A stretch of 64,000 nt of DNA from assembly GCF_003947455.1 (NCBI RefSeq), contig NZ_QHJH01000011.1:1-64000 (forward strand), written 5' to 3'. Source of the DNA: Streptomyces sp. WAC 04229 (GTDB lineage: Bacteria > Actinomycetota > Actinomycetes > Streptomycetales > Streptomycetaceae). The first letter of the stretch is position 1. Every line of letters starts with the position of its first letter. The notes under the pieces are model-generated. The model did no database searches. It was given only the letters and a program-made list of their open reading frames with translations, and was not told the DNA's origin. The position numbers and the translations under genes are program-made. Positions 27,928 through 36,128 of this stretch are shown in pieces.

Positions 27928-29142
27928 TCACAGGAACCGGCGGATGGGCTGGACGGCTGCCTCACGGGCGCGCTGGAGCAAGGAACGCCGCTTCCAGGCG
28001 CCCTTGCGGATCGGCTCGGCCGCCGCCTTGTCGGCCTCGAAGTGGGCGTCCAGGCCGGCGGTGAACTCCGCGTCCAGGACGGCCAGCATGACTTCCTCGT
28101 CGTGGTCGAGGGAGCGCCGGTTGAAGTTGGTCGACCCGACGAGCGCGGCCGTGCGGTCCACGGTGATGACCTTGGCGTGCATCATGGTCGGCTGGTACTC
28201 GTAGACCTTCACCCCGCAGGCGAGGAGATCGTCGTAGTAGTGCTGTCCGGCCAGCCGGCAGACGCGCTTGTCGGTGTGCGGGCCGGGCAGCAGGATCTCC
28301 ACCTCCACGCCGCGCCGTGCGGCGGCGCACAGGAGTTCGATGAAGTAGCTGTCCGGGGAGAAGTAGGCGGTGGTCAGCCGGAAACGCTCCTCGGCGGACT
28401 CGATCATGACCCGGATCAGGGTCTGCATGTCCTGCCAGCCGAAGCTGGCCGAGCCGCGCACCACCTGCACCACCGCGTCGCCGTGGGGCTGGTGGGGGGT
28501 GAAGCGGTCGCGGTCGTCGAAGAGTTCGTCGTGGCACTCGGCCCAGTTCTGCGCGAACGCGGCCGCGATGCCGTCCACGGCCGGTCCCCGCACCTGGACG
28601 TGGGTGTCCCGCCACTCGCCGGGGTTGCGGGCGTCGCCGCACCACTCCTCGGCGATGCCCACGCCGCCGGTGAAGGCCATCTGCTCGTCCACGACCAGGA
28701 CCTTGCGGTGGCAGCGGTGGTTCTGCTTGAGCGGCGACAGGTGCGCGGGCTTGCGGAACCAGGCCACCTGGACGCCGACCCGGTCCATCTCGGCGAGCAG
28801 GTCGCTGTCGATGAGCCGGCTGCCGAAGCCGTCGAGGAGCAGCCGCACGCGCACGCCGGCCCGGGCCCGCTCCGCGAGGGCGTGCGCGAATTCGCGCGCG
28901 ATCTCGCCCTTCCAGTACACGAACGTCATCATGTCCACGGTGTGCTCGGCGGAGCGGATGGCGTCGAGCATGGCGGGGAAGATCTCGTCCCCGTTGCGCA
29001 GCGGAAGCAGGGCGTTGCCCTCGGTCGCCGCGATGCCGATCAGACGCTCCAGGCGGCGCCGTATCCGCACGGTTCGTTCCGTTACCGCACCGTCGTCCGC
29101 CGCACGGACGGAGGCCGACGGGACCTCCTGGACACTGGTCAT
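27928..29142 (-). CDS. Phospholipase D-family protein, cardiolipin synthase-like
   Basis: This 404-aa protein has two PLD phosphodiesterase domains. The first HKD motif is HRKVLVVDE and the second MHAKVITVD, each followed by GGVGI or GSTNFNRRS. This is the architecture of bacterial cardiolipin synthase, which joins two phosphatidylglycerol or similar lipids. It lacks the N-terminal membrane helices of the classical enzymes, as in the ClsB/C-like forms. ATG at 29142 is chosen, with AAGGAAA upstream. The reading frame extends further upstream without support. Confidence 0.88.
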   Translation of the reverse strand: MTSVQEVPSASVRAADDGAVTERTVRIRRRLERLIGIAATEGNALLPLRNGDEIFPAMLDAIRSAEHTVDMMTFVYWKGEIAREFAHALAERARAGVRVRLLLDGFGSRLIDSDLLAEMDRVGVQVAWFRKPAHLSPLKQNHRCHRKVLVVDEQMAFTGGVGIAEEWCGDARNPGEWRDTHVQVRGPAVDGIAAAFAQNWAECHDELFDDRDRFTPHQPHGDAVVQVVRGSASFGWQDMQTLIRVMIESAEERFRLTTAYFSPDSYFIELLCAAARRGVEVEILLPGPHTDKRVCRLAGQHYYDDLLACGVKVYEYQPTMMHAKVITVDRTAALVGSTNFNRRSLDHDEEVMLAVLDAEFTAGLDAHFEADKAAAEPIRKGAWKRRSLLQRAREAAVQPIRRFL

Positions 29143-29407
29143 CCCTGTTTCCTTTCGAAGCGCGCAAGGGGAAGCGACAGTTCCCGGTGAACCCGCCCCT
29201 GAGCCGTCGGCCGACGCCGACGACGCTGCGTCTGCCCTGTCCGCCGCCGTGCATGCGCGTCGTCCCGTGAGGCGTCGTTCCCGGCCGGTCCGCCGGAACA
29301 TCCCCAGGCCCCGGCGGGGCTTCCGGAATAACCGGAGGCGTGCTGACCGCGGCACGGCTAGCATCCGCTGTCGGATCCCCGCCGCCGACCGATCGAGGAA
29401 ACCGCCC

Positions 29408-30307
29408 ATGCCGCGCCGCCCGACCGTCTCGATCGAGGAATTCCCCGTCTCCGACCCCGAGGCAGGCCCCTACGGGATTACCGCCGGACCCGACGGCGCG
29501 GTGTGGTTCACCATGGTCCACCACGGGCGGATCGGGCGCGTCGCCCCGGACGGCGCCACCGACTCCCACGCCCTGGAACCGGCTTCCGGCGGACCGTCGA
29601 CCATCACGGCGGGGCCCGACGGAGCGCTGTGGTTCACCGAGTTCCGCGGCCACCGGATCGGCCGGATCACCACGGCCGGTCAGGTCACGTCGTTCCCGCT
29701 GCCCACGCCGGACGCCGGGCCGTTCGGGATCGTGGCGGGCCCGGACGGCGCGCTGTGGTTCACGGAGGCGAGCGCCGACCGCATCGGCCGGATCACGACC
29801 GACGGCCGGGTCGGCGAGTTCCCCCTCCCCGTCTCGGGTGCCTTCCCCTCGGGCATCGCCGCCGGCCGGGACGACCGGCTGTGGTTCACGATGAACCAGG
29901 CGAACGCGATCGGAGCCATCGCTCCCGACGGCGCCGTCGACGTCCATCCGCTGCCCGCACCGGACGCCGCCCCCGTCGGCATCGCGGCCGGGGCCGACGG
30001 CGCGATGTGGTTCGTCGAGATCGGCGCCGGGCGGATCGGGCGGATCACCCCGGACGGCACGATCGACGAGTTCGCCCTGCCCGACCGCGGGTCCCGCCCG
30101 CACGCCATCGCCGCCGGCACCGACGGCGGCTGCTGGTTCACCGAGTGGGGAGCCAACCGGGTCGGGCGGATCACCCCCGACGGCGAGATCGACGAGTACG
30201 ACCTCCCCACCCCGGCCTCGGAGCCCCACGGCATCGTCCAGGGACCGGACGGCGCGATCTGGACCGCCCTGGAGAACGGGACGATCGCCCGCCTGACGAC
30301 ACGCTGA
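29408..30307 (+). CDS. vgb: Streptogramin B lyase-like seven-bladed propeller
   Basis: A 299-aa beta-propeller, the same length as staphylococcal Vgb, which opens the ring of type B streptogramins by elimination. The repeated unit has the form AGPDGALWFTE..RIGRIT about every 42 residues. The catalytic region is preserved: RPHAIAAGTDGGCWFTEWGA carries the equivalent of His228, and EPHGIVQGPDGAIWTALENG carries the last His and the Glu. These residues make lyase activity plausible. Some family members are cell-wall or unknown sensors, so the true substrate is inference. A -10 TAGCAT lies at 29359. Confidence 0.78.
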   Translation: MPRRPTVSIEEFPVSDPEAGPYGITAGPDGAVWFTMVHHGRIGRVAPDGATDSHALEPASGGPSTITAGPDGALWFTEFRGHRIGRITTAGQVTSFPLPTPDAGPFGIVAGPDGALWFTEASADRIGRITTDGRVGEFPLPVSGAFPSGIAAGRDDRLWFTMNQANAIGAIAPDGAVDVHPLPAPDAAPVGIAAGADGAMWFVEIGAGRIGRITPDGTIDEFALPDRGSRPHAIAAGTDGGCWFTEWGANRVGRITPDGEIDEYDLPTPASEPHGIVQGPDGAIWTALENGTIARLTTR

Positions 30308-30319
30308 CCACGGGGCCGG

Positions 30320-30420
30320 TTCAGCGCCGGGCCGGCAAGCCGTCCACCAGGGCCCGGAGGCCGTCCGGGCAGGCGTCCCCGGCGGGCAGTACCGCCACGA
30401 TCCGCGGCGAGCGCCCCGTG
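30320..30420 (-). pseudogene. Possible TetR C-terminal remnant
   Basis: The minus strand reads RIVAVLPAGDACPDGLRALV ending DGLPARR and a stop, similar to the end of TetR regulators (GL..LLDGL). The rest of such a gene is not found. It lies beside a reductase gene of a kind often controlled by TetR regulators. Weak evidence. Confidence 0.3.
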
Positions 30421-30465
30421 GATCGCCGCGGTGCCGATGACTTTCCCTCCCGCCGCCGGTCAGCA

Positions 30466-30489
30466 CTCCTACGTACACGTGCGTAGGAG
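30466..30489. promoter_or_regulatory. 24-bp palindrome overlapping the ribosome binding site
   Basis: CTCCTACG-TACACGTG-CGTAGGAG has 8-bp perfect arms. The right arm contains the start of the AGGAGG used by the reductase gene at 30499. In RNA the hairpin would occlude the ribosome site; in DNA it would be an operator next to the start. Confidence 0.65.
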
Positions 30490-30498
30490 GAGAGACCG

Positions 30499-31074
30499 AT
30501 GTCAAGCCTCATGGTGGACTTCATCATCTCGCTCGACGGCTACGGCGCCGCGGAGGGATGGCCGGGCTTCTGGGGCATGGAGGGGCCCGAGTACCTCGCC
30601 TGGCTGGAGGAGGATTCGCACAAGGAGTACACGACCCTCATGGGCGCCACGACGTACCGGCTCATGTCGGGGTTCGCCGCCCAGATGCCCGACGACCCGG
30701 GGATGGCGCTCCTGGCCGCGTCGCCCAAGGTGGTGTTCTCCTCGACCCTGGAGGCGCCGCTGTCGTGGACCGCTTCGGAGCTGAACCGGGAGGAGCCCGT
30801 GGCGGCCGTACGGGAGATGAAGCGGGACGGGCGCCCGCTGCGCACCCTCGGCAGTCTCACCCTGTGCCGGTCGCTCATCGCGGCGGGCGTGGTCGACCGC
30901 TTCCGCGTGGTCGTCTTCCCGGTCATCACCGGCGCCACCGGGAAGGACCGCATCTTCGACGGCTATCCCGACCTCGCCCTCGACATGGTCGAACACCGCA
31001 CGTTCGACGGCGGGCTCCAGTTGCTGGAGTACGTCCCCAGGGTCCTCGACGGGCCGCCCGGCGCCGGCGACTAG
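30499..31074 (+). CDS. Dihydrofolate-reductase/RibD-fold protein
   Basis: A 191-aa DHFR-like (RibD C-terminal fold) protein, second of its kind in the window. It shows VDFIISLDGYGA, LMGATTYRLMSGFA, LRTLGSLTLCRSLIAAGVVD and VVFPVITGATGKDRIFDGYP. It is probably an NADPH-dependent reductase of unknown substrate. A 24-bp palindrome overlaps its ribosome site (GTAGGAGG), so expression is likely switched. It overlaps the convergent hydrolase gene by 4 bp. Confidence 0.88.
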   Translation: MSSLMVDFIISLDGYGAAEGWPGFWGMEGPEYLAWLEEDSHKEYTTLMGATTYRLMSGFAAQMPDDPGMALLAASPKVVFSSTLEAPLSWTASELNREEPVAAVREMKRDGRPLRTLGSLTLCRSLIAAGVVDRFRVVVFPVITGATGKDRIFDGYPDLALDMVEHRTFDGGLQLLEYVPRVLDGPPGAGD

Positions 31075-31925
31075 GACCGGCCCGTGCCGAGCGCGAGCAT
31101 CGCCTCGGCGACCTCGTCGGCCGACGCGTCGGGGATCGCGGTCGCCGCGTCCTCCAGCACGAGCAGCCGGGCGCCCGGGATCTCGCGCGCGATCGCCTCG
31201 GCGTTGCCGACGGGGAAGAACGGGTCGCGGCGGCCGTGCACGACGAGCGTGGGGATCGCGATCCCGGGCAGCCGCTCCCGCCAGCGGGGCGCGCAGTCCA
31301 GCGCGGAGAAGACCATGCCGAGCTGGTTGGCCAGGTGCACGGGGGGTTCGGCGCCGGGTGTGCGGTCCCAGACACGGGCGGCCGTCGTGCGCGCGGCGTC
31401 GGGGTCGTCGCCGAGGATCGCCGCACCGGCGGCGGCGAACTCCGCCACCGCCTCCCGGTCGGTCCAGTCCGGCATGGGATGCGCGAACAGGCGGCTCATC
31501 GTCTCCGCGTCGTGGTCGGGGAGGTCGGCGTCGGGCGGGCCGGGGGCGACCGCGCGGGTGCCGGCCAGGGTGAGCGCGGAGAACGCCTCCGGATGGTCGA
31601 GGGCGGCCACCTGGGCGACCATCCCGCCCACGCCGATCCCCGCGAGGTGCGCGGGCCCGCCGCCCAGGGCGCGCGCGAGCGCCGCCGCGTCGGAGGCGAG
31701 GTCCCGCAGGGTGTAGGCGGGCGCCTCCGGATCCGCCGTCGTCGACTCGCCGCTGTCGCGCAGGTCGTAGCGCACCACGCGCCGCCCGCCGGCGGCCAGT
31801 CGCTCGCAGAGCGCGTCGGGCCAGGACAGCATCGTCGTCCCGCCCGCGAGCAGCACGAGGGGCGCGTCGTCGTCACCGAACGACTCGACGCCCAGGGTCA
31901 CTCCGTTGGCGTTGACGGTGCTCAT
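31071..31925 (-). CDS. Alpha/beta-hydrolase fold protein lacking its catalytic residues
   Basis: This 284-aa protein has the normal fold (PLVLLAGGTTMLSWPDALCE, RVVRYDLRDSGES). Its nucleophile elbow reads HLAGIGVGGMVAQ, with Gly where the catalytic Ser belongs. The usual C-terminal His is also absent (LEDAATAIPDAS), while the acid loop HGRRDPFFPVG is kept. It is therefore probably a non-enzymatic binding protein or a gene drifting to loss. A -10 TACGGT (31932-31937) 6 nt before the ATG suggests a leaderless mRNA. Confidence 0.85.
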   Translation of the reverse strand: MSTVNANGVTLGVESFGDDDAPLVLLAGGTTMLSWPDALCERLAAGGRRVVRYDLRDSGESTTADPEAPAYTLRDLASDAAALARALGGGPAHLAGIGVGGMVAQVAALDHPEAFSALTLAGTRAVAPGPPDADLPDHDAETMSRLFAHPMPDWTDREAVAEFAAAGAAILGDDPDAARTTAARVWDRTPGAEPPVHLANQLGMVFSALDCAPRWRERLPGIAIPTLVVHGRRDPFFPVGNAEAIAREIPGARLLVLEDAATAIPDASADEVAEAMLALGTGRS

Positions 31926-32038
31926 CGGACCACCGTATCCGGCGTTGGACGGCCCGGCCGGTCCGGCGGGCGGGGGCGGGGGAGGGGCCTGCACGCTCAC
32001 GTCGCCCCGGGCAGGCCGAGGGAGGCCATAATCCGTGC

Positions 32039-33178
32039 GTGACCCTCACCCCGCGACGCCTCGCCCTGGCCACCCTGGACCGGCAACTCCTGCTCGAACG
32101 CGAGCGCCTGGAGGTGGCGGAGGCGGTGCGCCGGGTCTGCGCGCTGCAGGCGCAATCACCGGCGTCGCCGTACCTGGCGCTGTGGAACAGGGTGCGGGAC
32201 TTCGCACCGGAGGACCTCGACGCGGCGTTCGCGGAGCGCCGGATCGTCAAGGCGAGCCTGATGCGGATCACCCTGCACGCCGTGCACGCCGAGGACCACG
32301 CGCCCTTCCGCGCGGCCATGCTGAGCACCCTGCGCGCCTCCCGGCTGTACGACCGCCGCTTCACCTCGACCGCGCTGACCCCCGCCGACGCCGACTCGGT
32401 CCTTCCGGAGCTGGCCGGGTTCCTCGACCGGCCCCGCACCGGCGCCGAGGTGGAGCAGGAAGTCACCGCACGGTTCGGCGAGGACGCGCACCGCGTGTGG
32501 TGGGCGCTGCGCACCTACGCGCCGATACACCACGGGCCCACTGGCGGGCCCTGGTCGTTCACCGCGCGCAACGCCTACCTGGCCGCCCCGGCGGACGCCG
32601 AGAACGGTCCGGGGGAGGCGGCCGCGGGGGTGCGGAGGCTGCTGCTCTCCTACCTGCGGGCGTTCGGGCCCGCCACGGCCCAGGACTTCGCCCGCTTCAC
32701 CCTGCTGACGCGCGGCACCGTCGACGGGGCGCTGCACGAACTCGGCGACCGCGTGGTGCCGGTGGCGGGCCGGGGCCGCGCCGCCCTGTTCGACCTGGCG
32801 GAGGCCACCGTGCCGGCCGAGGACACCGAGGCCCCGCCCCGGCTGCTGCCGATGTGGGACAGCACCCTGCTCGCGCACGTCGTACCGGGACGGTTCCTGC
32901 CTCCCGAGTACCGCCCGGCGGTCGTCCGCCGCAACGGTGACGTGCTGCCCTGTCTGCTGGTCGACGGCCGGGTGGCCGGGGTGTGGCGCGCGGTCGACGG
33001 CGGACTGGAACTGACCGCCTTCCACAAGCTCGGCAAGGCCGCGTGGCGCGGGGTGACCGAGGAGGCGGAGAAGCTGTCGGCGCTGCTCGCCGACCGCGAT
33101 CCGGCCGTGTACGGGCGCTACGGACACTGGTGGGAAAAGGGGCTCCCGGGTGCCGAACGCGTGACCGTGAAGGGCTGA
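32039..33178 (+). CDS. Winged-helix HTH_42 protein, AlkZ-like DNA glycosylase
   Basis: A 379-aa protein of the HTH_42 superfamily, built of tandem winged helices. The motif RVCALQAQSPASPYLALW contains Q-A-Q at about residues 38-40. In AlkZ-like glycosylases this Q-x-Q removes bulky or cross-linked N7-alkylpurines; the YcaQ branch has Q-x-D instead. S. sahachiroi AlkZ protects against its own azinomycin, so self-resistance is possible, but no DNA-alkylator cluster is visible here. The GTG at 32039 has CATAAT (32027-32032) 6 nt upstream, so the mRNA is probably leaderless. Confidence 0.8.
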   Translation: MTLTPRRLALATLDRQLLLERERLEVAEAVRRVCALQAQSPASPYLALWNRVRDFAPEDLDAAFAERRIVKASLMRITLHAVHAEDHAPFRAAMLSTLRASRLYDRRFTSTALTPADADSVLPELAGFLDRPRTGAEVEQEVTARFGEDAHRVWWALRTYAPIHHGPTGGPWSFTARNAYLAAPADAENGPGEAAAGVRRLLLSYLRAFGPATAQDFARFTLLTRGTVDGALHELGDRVVPVAGRGRAALFDLAEATVPAEDTEAPPRLLPMWDSTLLAHVVPGRFLPPEYRPAVVRRNGDVLPCLLVDGRVAGVWRAVDGGLELTAFHKLGKAAWRGVTEEAEKLSALLADRDPAVYGRYGHWWEKGLPGAERVTVKG

Positions 33179-33211
33179 TCCCGGGCGGGGTCGGATTTTC
33201 CGGGAACCAGG

Positions 33212-33261
33212 TAAAATTACGTCAAAGGCGCCTTTGCGGTGCCTTGATCACTACTTGATCA
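33212..33261 (+). promoter_or_regulatory. Promoter and repeats upstream of the NfeD operon
   Basis: A -10-like TAAAAT (33212-33217) is followed by the perfect 12-bp palindrome AAAGGCGCCTTT (33224-33235). Two TTGATCA copies, at 33244-33250 and 33255-33261, are spaced 11 bp, a period typical of two-component regulator sites. All are in the leader before the gene at 33299. Confidence 0.5.
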
Positions 33262-33298
33262 ACAGACCGCTCTTCTCGCATCGTCCGGAGGGGTCGCC

Positions 33299-33730
33299 AT
33301 GGATCCGTGGCTTATCTGGTTGATCGTTTCGGCGGTCCTGATCGTGGCGGAGATCTTCACTCTGACCGCCGCGCTCGGAATGCTGGGTGCGGCCGCGCTG
33401 ATCACGGCGGGATCCGCCGCGGCCGGCCTTTCGCCGCCTTTCCAGTTCCTGCTGTTCACCGTCGTCGCCACGGTCACCCTGCTGTTCGTGCGCCCCGTCG
33501 CCGTACGCCATCTCCTGCAGCCCCAGACCGAGCGGTTCGGCGTGGAGGCGCTGGTCGGCAAGGCCGCGTACGTCGTCTCCGAGGTGACGGGCATGGAGGG
33601 CAGGGTCCGTATCGGCGGTGAGGAATGGAGCGCCCGTTCCTACGACGAGACGTTGGTGATTCCCCGCGGGGCCACCGTCGACGTACTGGAGATCAGCGGC
33701 ACCACCGCATTCGTCTATCCCCGGGAGTGA
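33299..33730 (+). CDS. NfeD-family membrane protein
   Basis: A 143-aa protein with two to three N-terminal membrane helices (about 3-65) and a C-terminal OB-fold domain (about 80-143, with VGKAAYVVSEVTGMEGRVRI and WSARSYDETL). This is the short NfeD form lacking a protease domain. NfeD proteins work with SPFH/stomatin proteins in membrane organisation and quality control. Its partner follows 2 nt after the stop. GGAGGGG precedes the ATG. Confidence 0.92.
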   Translation: MDPWLIWLIVSAVLIVAEIFTLTAALGMLGAAALITAGSAAAGLSPPFQFLLFTVVATVTLLFVRPVAVRHLLQPQTERFGVEALVGKAAYVVSEVTGMEGRVRIGGEEWSARSYDETLVIPRGATVDVLEISGTTAFVYPRE

Positions 33731-33732
33731 CC

Positions 33733-34779
33733 ATGGAAGTCTCGGCTTTCCTGATCGCCGGTGTGATCGTCGCGATTCTCGCGGTGTTCACCGTGGTGCG
33801 GGCGGTTCGCATCGTGCCCCAGGCCCGTGCCCGCAATGTCGAACGGCTCGGCCGCTACCATCGTACGCTGAAACCGGGGCTGAACCTCGTCATCCCCTAC
33901 ATCGACCGGGTCTATCCCGTGATAGACCTGCGCGAACAGGTCGTCTCCTTCAAACCCCAGCCGGTCATCACCGAGGACAACCTGGTCGTCGAGATCGACA
34001 CCGTGCTGTATTTCCAGGTGACCGATCCACGCGCGGCCTTCTACGAGATAGCGAATTTCCTCCAGGCGGTGGAGCAGCTCACCGTCACCACCCTGCGCAA
34101 CGTCGTGGGTTCGATGGACCTGGAGAAGACCCTCACCTCGCGCGACACCATCAACAGCCAGCTCCGCGGCGTACTGGACGAGGCCACCGGCAAATGGGGG
34201 CTGCGCGTGAACCGGGTGGAGATCAAGGCCATCGACCCGCCGCAGTCCATCAAGGACGCTATGCAGAAGCAGATGCGGGCCGAGCGCGACAAGCGGGCCG
34301 CGATCCTCGGCGCGGAGGGCCAGCGCCAGTCGCAGATCCTCACCGCCGAGGGCGACAAGCAGGCCGCCGTGCTGCGCGCGGAGGGCAACCGCACCGCCGA
34401 GATCCTCAAGGCCGAGGGGCAGTCCCGGGCCATCGACGAGGTCTTCCAGGCCGTGCACCGCAACGACCCCGACCCCAAACTGCTGGCCTACCAGTACCTC
34501 CAGGTGCTGCCGCAGCTCGCCCAGGGTTCGGGCAGCACCTTCTGGGTCATCCCCAGCGAGGTCACCTCCGCGCTCCAAGGCGTCTCCCGCGCTTTCACCG
34601 AAGCGCTGCCCCAGTCACCCGCCACCCGCGAGAGCCGCTCGGACGACGGTGCCGCCCAGGCCGCCAGCGACACGGCCCAGGCCGCGGAGGCCGCCGCCGA
34701 GGCCCTCGCCGACGCCGCCCGGGCCGACCGGGTGACCTCCGAGGCGATGCGCGCCACCCCCGTGACCGAGGACCGATGA
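33733..34779 (+). CDS. SPFH/stomatin-family protein (QmcA-like)
   Basis: This 348-aa protein has one N-terminal membrane anchor (about 5-25) and an SPFH domain (about 30-190), with ERLGRYHRTLKPGLNLVIPY and AVEQLTVTTLRNVVGSMDLE. Then comes an Ala/Glu coiled-coil segment with repeats (AEGQRQSQILTAEGDKQAAV). It forms membrane-associated oligomers that scaffold lipid domains or proteases. The Ala- and Asp-rich tail (about 290-348) is extra. It begins 2 nt after nfeD and lies upstream of terC, probably one operon. Confidence 0.92.
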   Translation: MEVSAFLIAGVIVAILAVFTVVRAVRIVPQARARNVERLGRYHRTLKPGLNLVIPYIDRVYPVIDLREQVVSFKPQPVITEDNLVVEIDTVLYFQVTDPRAAFYEIANFLQAVEQLTVTTLRNVVGSMDLEKTLTSRDTINSQLRGVLDEATGKWGLRVNRVEIKAIDPPQSIKDAMQKQMRAERDKRAAILGAEGQRQSQILTAEGDKQAAVLRAEGNRTAEILKAEGQSRAIDEVFQAVHRNDPDPKLLAYQYLQVLPQLAQGSGSTFWVIPSEVTSALQGVSRAFTEALPQSPATRESRSDDGAAQAASDTAQAAEAAAEALADAARADRVTSEAMRATPVTEDR

Positions 34780-34807
34780 GAACCCCGCCCGTCCATGCGA
34801 GGCCCCC

Positions 34808-35812
34808 ATGTTCGACGTGCCCTTCTGGCTCTGGACCGTCTTCGCCGCCACCGTCGTCGTGTCGCTCACCGTCGACCTCCTGGCCCACCGCAGCGCACAC
34901 GTCATCGGATTCAAGGAGGCGGCCGCCTGGAGCGGCCTGTGGGTGGGCCTGGCGCTCGTCTTCGGGGCGGTCGTCTTCCTCGTCCTCGGCCCGACCGCGG
35001 GCACGGAGTACACCACCGCGTGGCTGCTGGAGAAGAGTCTCTCGGTCGACAACCTCTTCGTCTTCGCCCTGATCTTCGCCTACTTCAAGGTGCCACGCGC
35101 CTACCAGCACCGCGTCCTCTTCTTCGGCGTCATCGGGGCGCTGGTGTTCCGCGGCATCTTCCTCGCCGCCGGTGTGGCCGTGGTCAACCGCTTCACCGCC
35201 GTGCTGTTCGCCTTCGCGGCCATCCTCTTCTGGAGCGTCTACAAGATCCTGAAGGGCGAGGAGGAGAGCTTCGACCCCGGCAAGAGCTTCGCCGTCCGGC
35301 TGCTGCGCAAGGTCATCCCCGTGCGGGACACCTACGCGGGCCCGAAGTTCTTCGTGAAGGAGGCCGGCAAGCACGTGGCGACGCCGCTGCTCGCCGTCGT
35401 CGCCGCGATCGAGGCGGCGGACCTGATCTTCGCCGTGGACAGCGTGCCCGCCGTGCTCGCGGTCAGTGACGACACCTTCATCGTCTACACCAGCAACGCT
35501 TTCGCCATCCTCGGCCTGCGGGCCCTGTACTTCATGCTCTCCGGGCTGCTCGACCGCTTCCACTACCTGAGCAGGGGGCTGGCGATCATCCTGGGGTTCA
35601 TCGGCCTCAAGCTCATCCTCCAGGCGACCCACAAGATGGTCAGCCCCTCCGTGCCGGAGATCCCCTCGCCCGTGAGCCTGGCGGTCATCGTCGTGGTCCT
35701 CGCGGCATCGGTGTTCCTGAGCCTGCGGCGCCCGCCCGACACGGACGACGGGGACACGGGCGGCCCCGACGATGAAGTCCTGGCCTCACCCGAACATAAG
35801 AACGTAAAATAG
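34808..35812 (+). CDS. TerC-family integral membrane protein
   Basis: A 334-aa protein with about nine membrane helices. The TerC/Alx motifs are seen: LEKSLSVDNLFVFALIF and AIEAADLIFAVDSVPAVLAV, whose acidic residues bind metal. Family members export manganese or protect secreted metalloenzymes and tellurite-stressed cells. No Mn riboswitch (yybP-ykoY) precedes it. The start is 29 nt after the SPFH gene, and the operon thus links membrane scaffolding with metal transport. Confidence 0.92.
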   Translation: MFDVPFWLWTVFAATVVVSLTVDLLAHRSAHVIGFKEAAAWSGLWVGLALVFGAVVFLVLGPTAGTEYTTAWLLEKSLSVDNLFVFALIFAYFKVPRAYQHRVLFFGVIGALVFRGIFLAAGVAVVNRFTAVLFAFAAILFWSVYKILKGEEESFDPGKSFAVRLLRKVIPVRDTYAGPKFFVKEAGKHVATPLLAVVAAIEAADLIFAVDSVPAVLAVSDDTFIVYTSNAFAILGLRALYFMLSGLLDRFHYLSRGLAIILGFIGLKLILQATHKMVSPSVPEIPSPVSLAVIVVVLAASVFLSLRRPPDTDDGDTGGPDDEVLASPEHKNVK

Positions 35813-35865
35813 GGGTAAAGTCTCACAAAGGGTCCGAATCCGTTCCCAGCGCGGATGTGAGAACG

Positions 35866-36075
35866 ATGAGCAGTCACACACAGCAGACGAAGCAGACCCG
35901 CACCGCACCGCGGCAGGCCGACGCGCAGCGCCCTGCCATCTGCCCCACCTGCGGTCACTCCGTCCCGGCGGAGATCACCCGCCACAAGACCCTCGGGATC
36001 TACGTCCCGGTCTGGGGGCCGGGCACCTGCCGTAACCCCGACTGCGGCACCGGCGCAACCGGCCTCCGCCACTGA
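35866..36075 (+). CDS. Small zinc-ribbon protein
   Basis: A 69-aa protein. After a polar N-terminus it has CPTCGHSVPAEI and, later, GTCRNPDC, a C-x2-C...C-x4-C pattern that should bind one zinc. Its function is unknown. The start could also be GTG at 35857; the ATG at 35866 is closer to a GGATGTGAG sequence. A promoter-like TAAAAT just after terC (about 35806) suggests independent transcription. Confidence 0.65.
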   Translation: MSSHTQQTKQTRTAPRQADAQRPAICPTCGHSVPAEITRHKTLGIYVPVWGPGTCRNPDCGTGATGLRH

Positions 36076-36128
36076 CACCGCTCCGCCACCGGCATGCGGT
36101 GCCGAGGGGTCCGGCGCCCCGTCCGGGC

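Noticed and set aside
29408..33178. An antibiotic biosynthetic cluster around vgb and the AlkZ-like gene
   Set aside because: The neighbours are reductases and a dead hydrolase; no synthase, carrier or tailoring enzymes are present.
34780..34808. Manganese riboswitch ahead of terC
   Set aside because: The gap to the SPFH gene is 28 nt, too short for a yybP-ykoY element.
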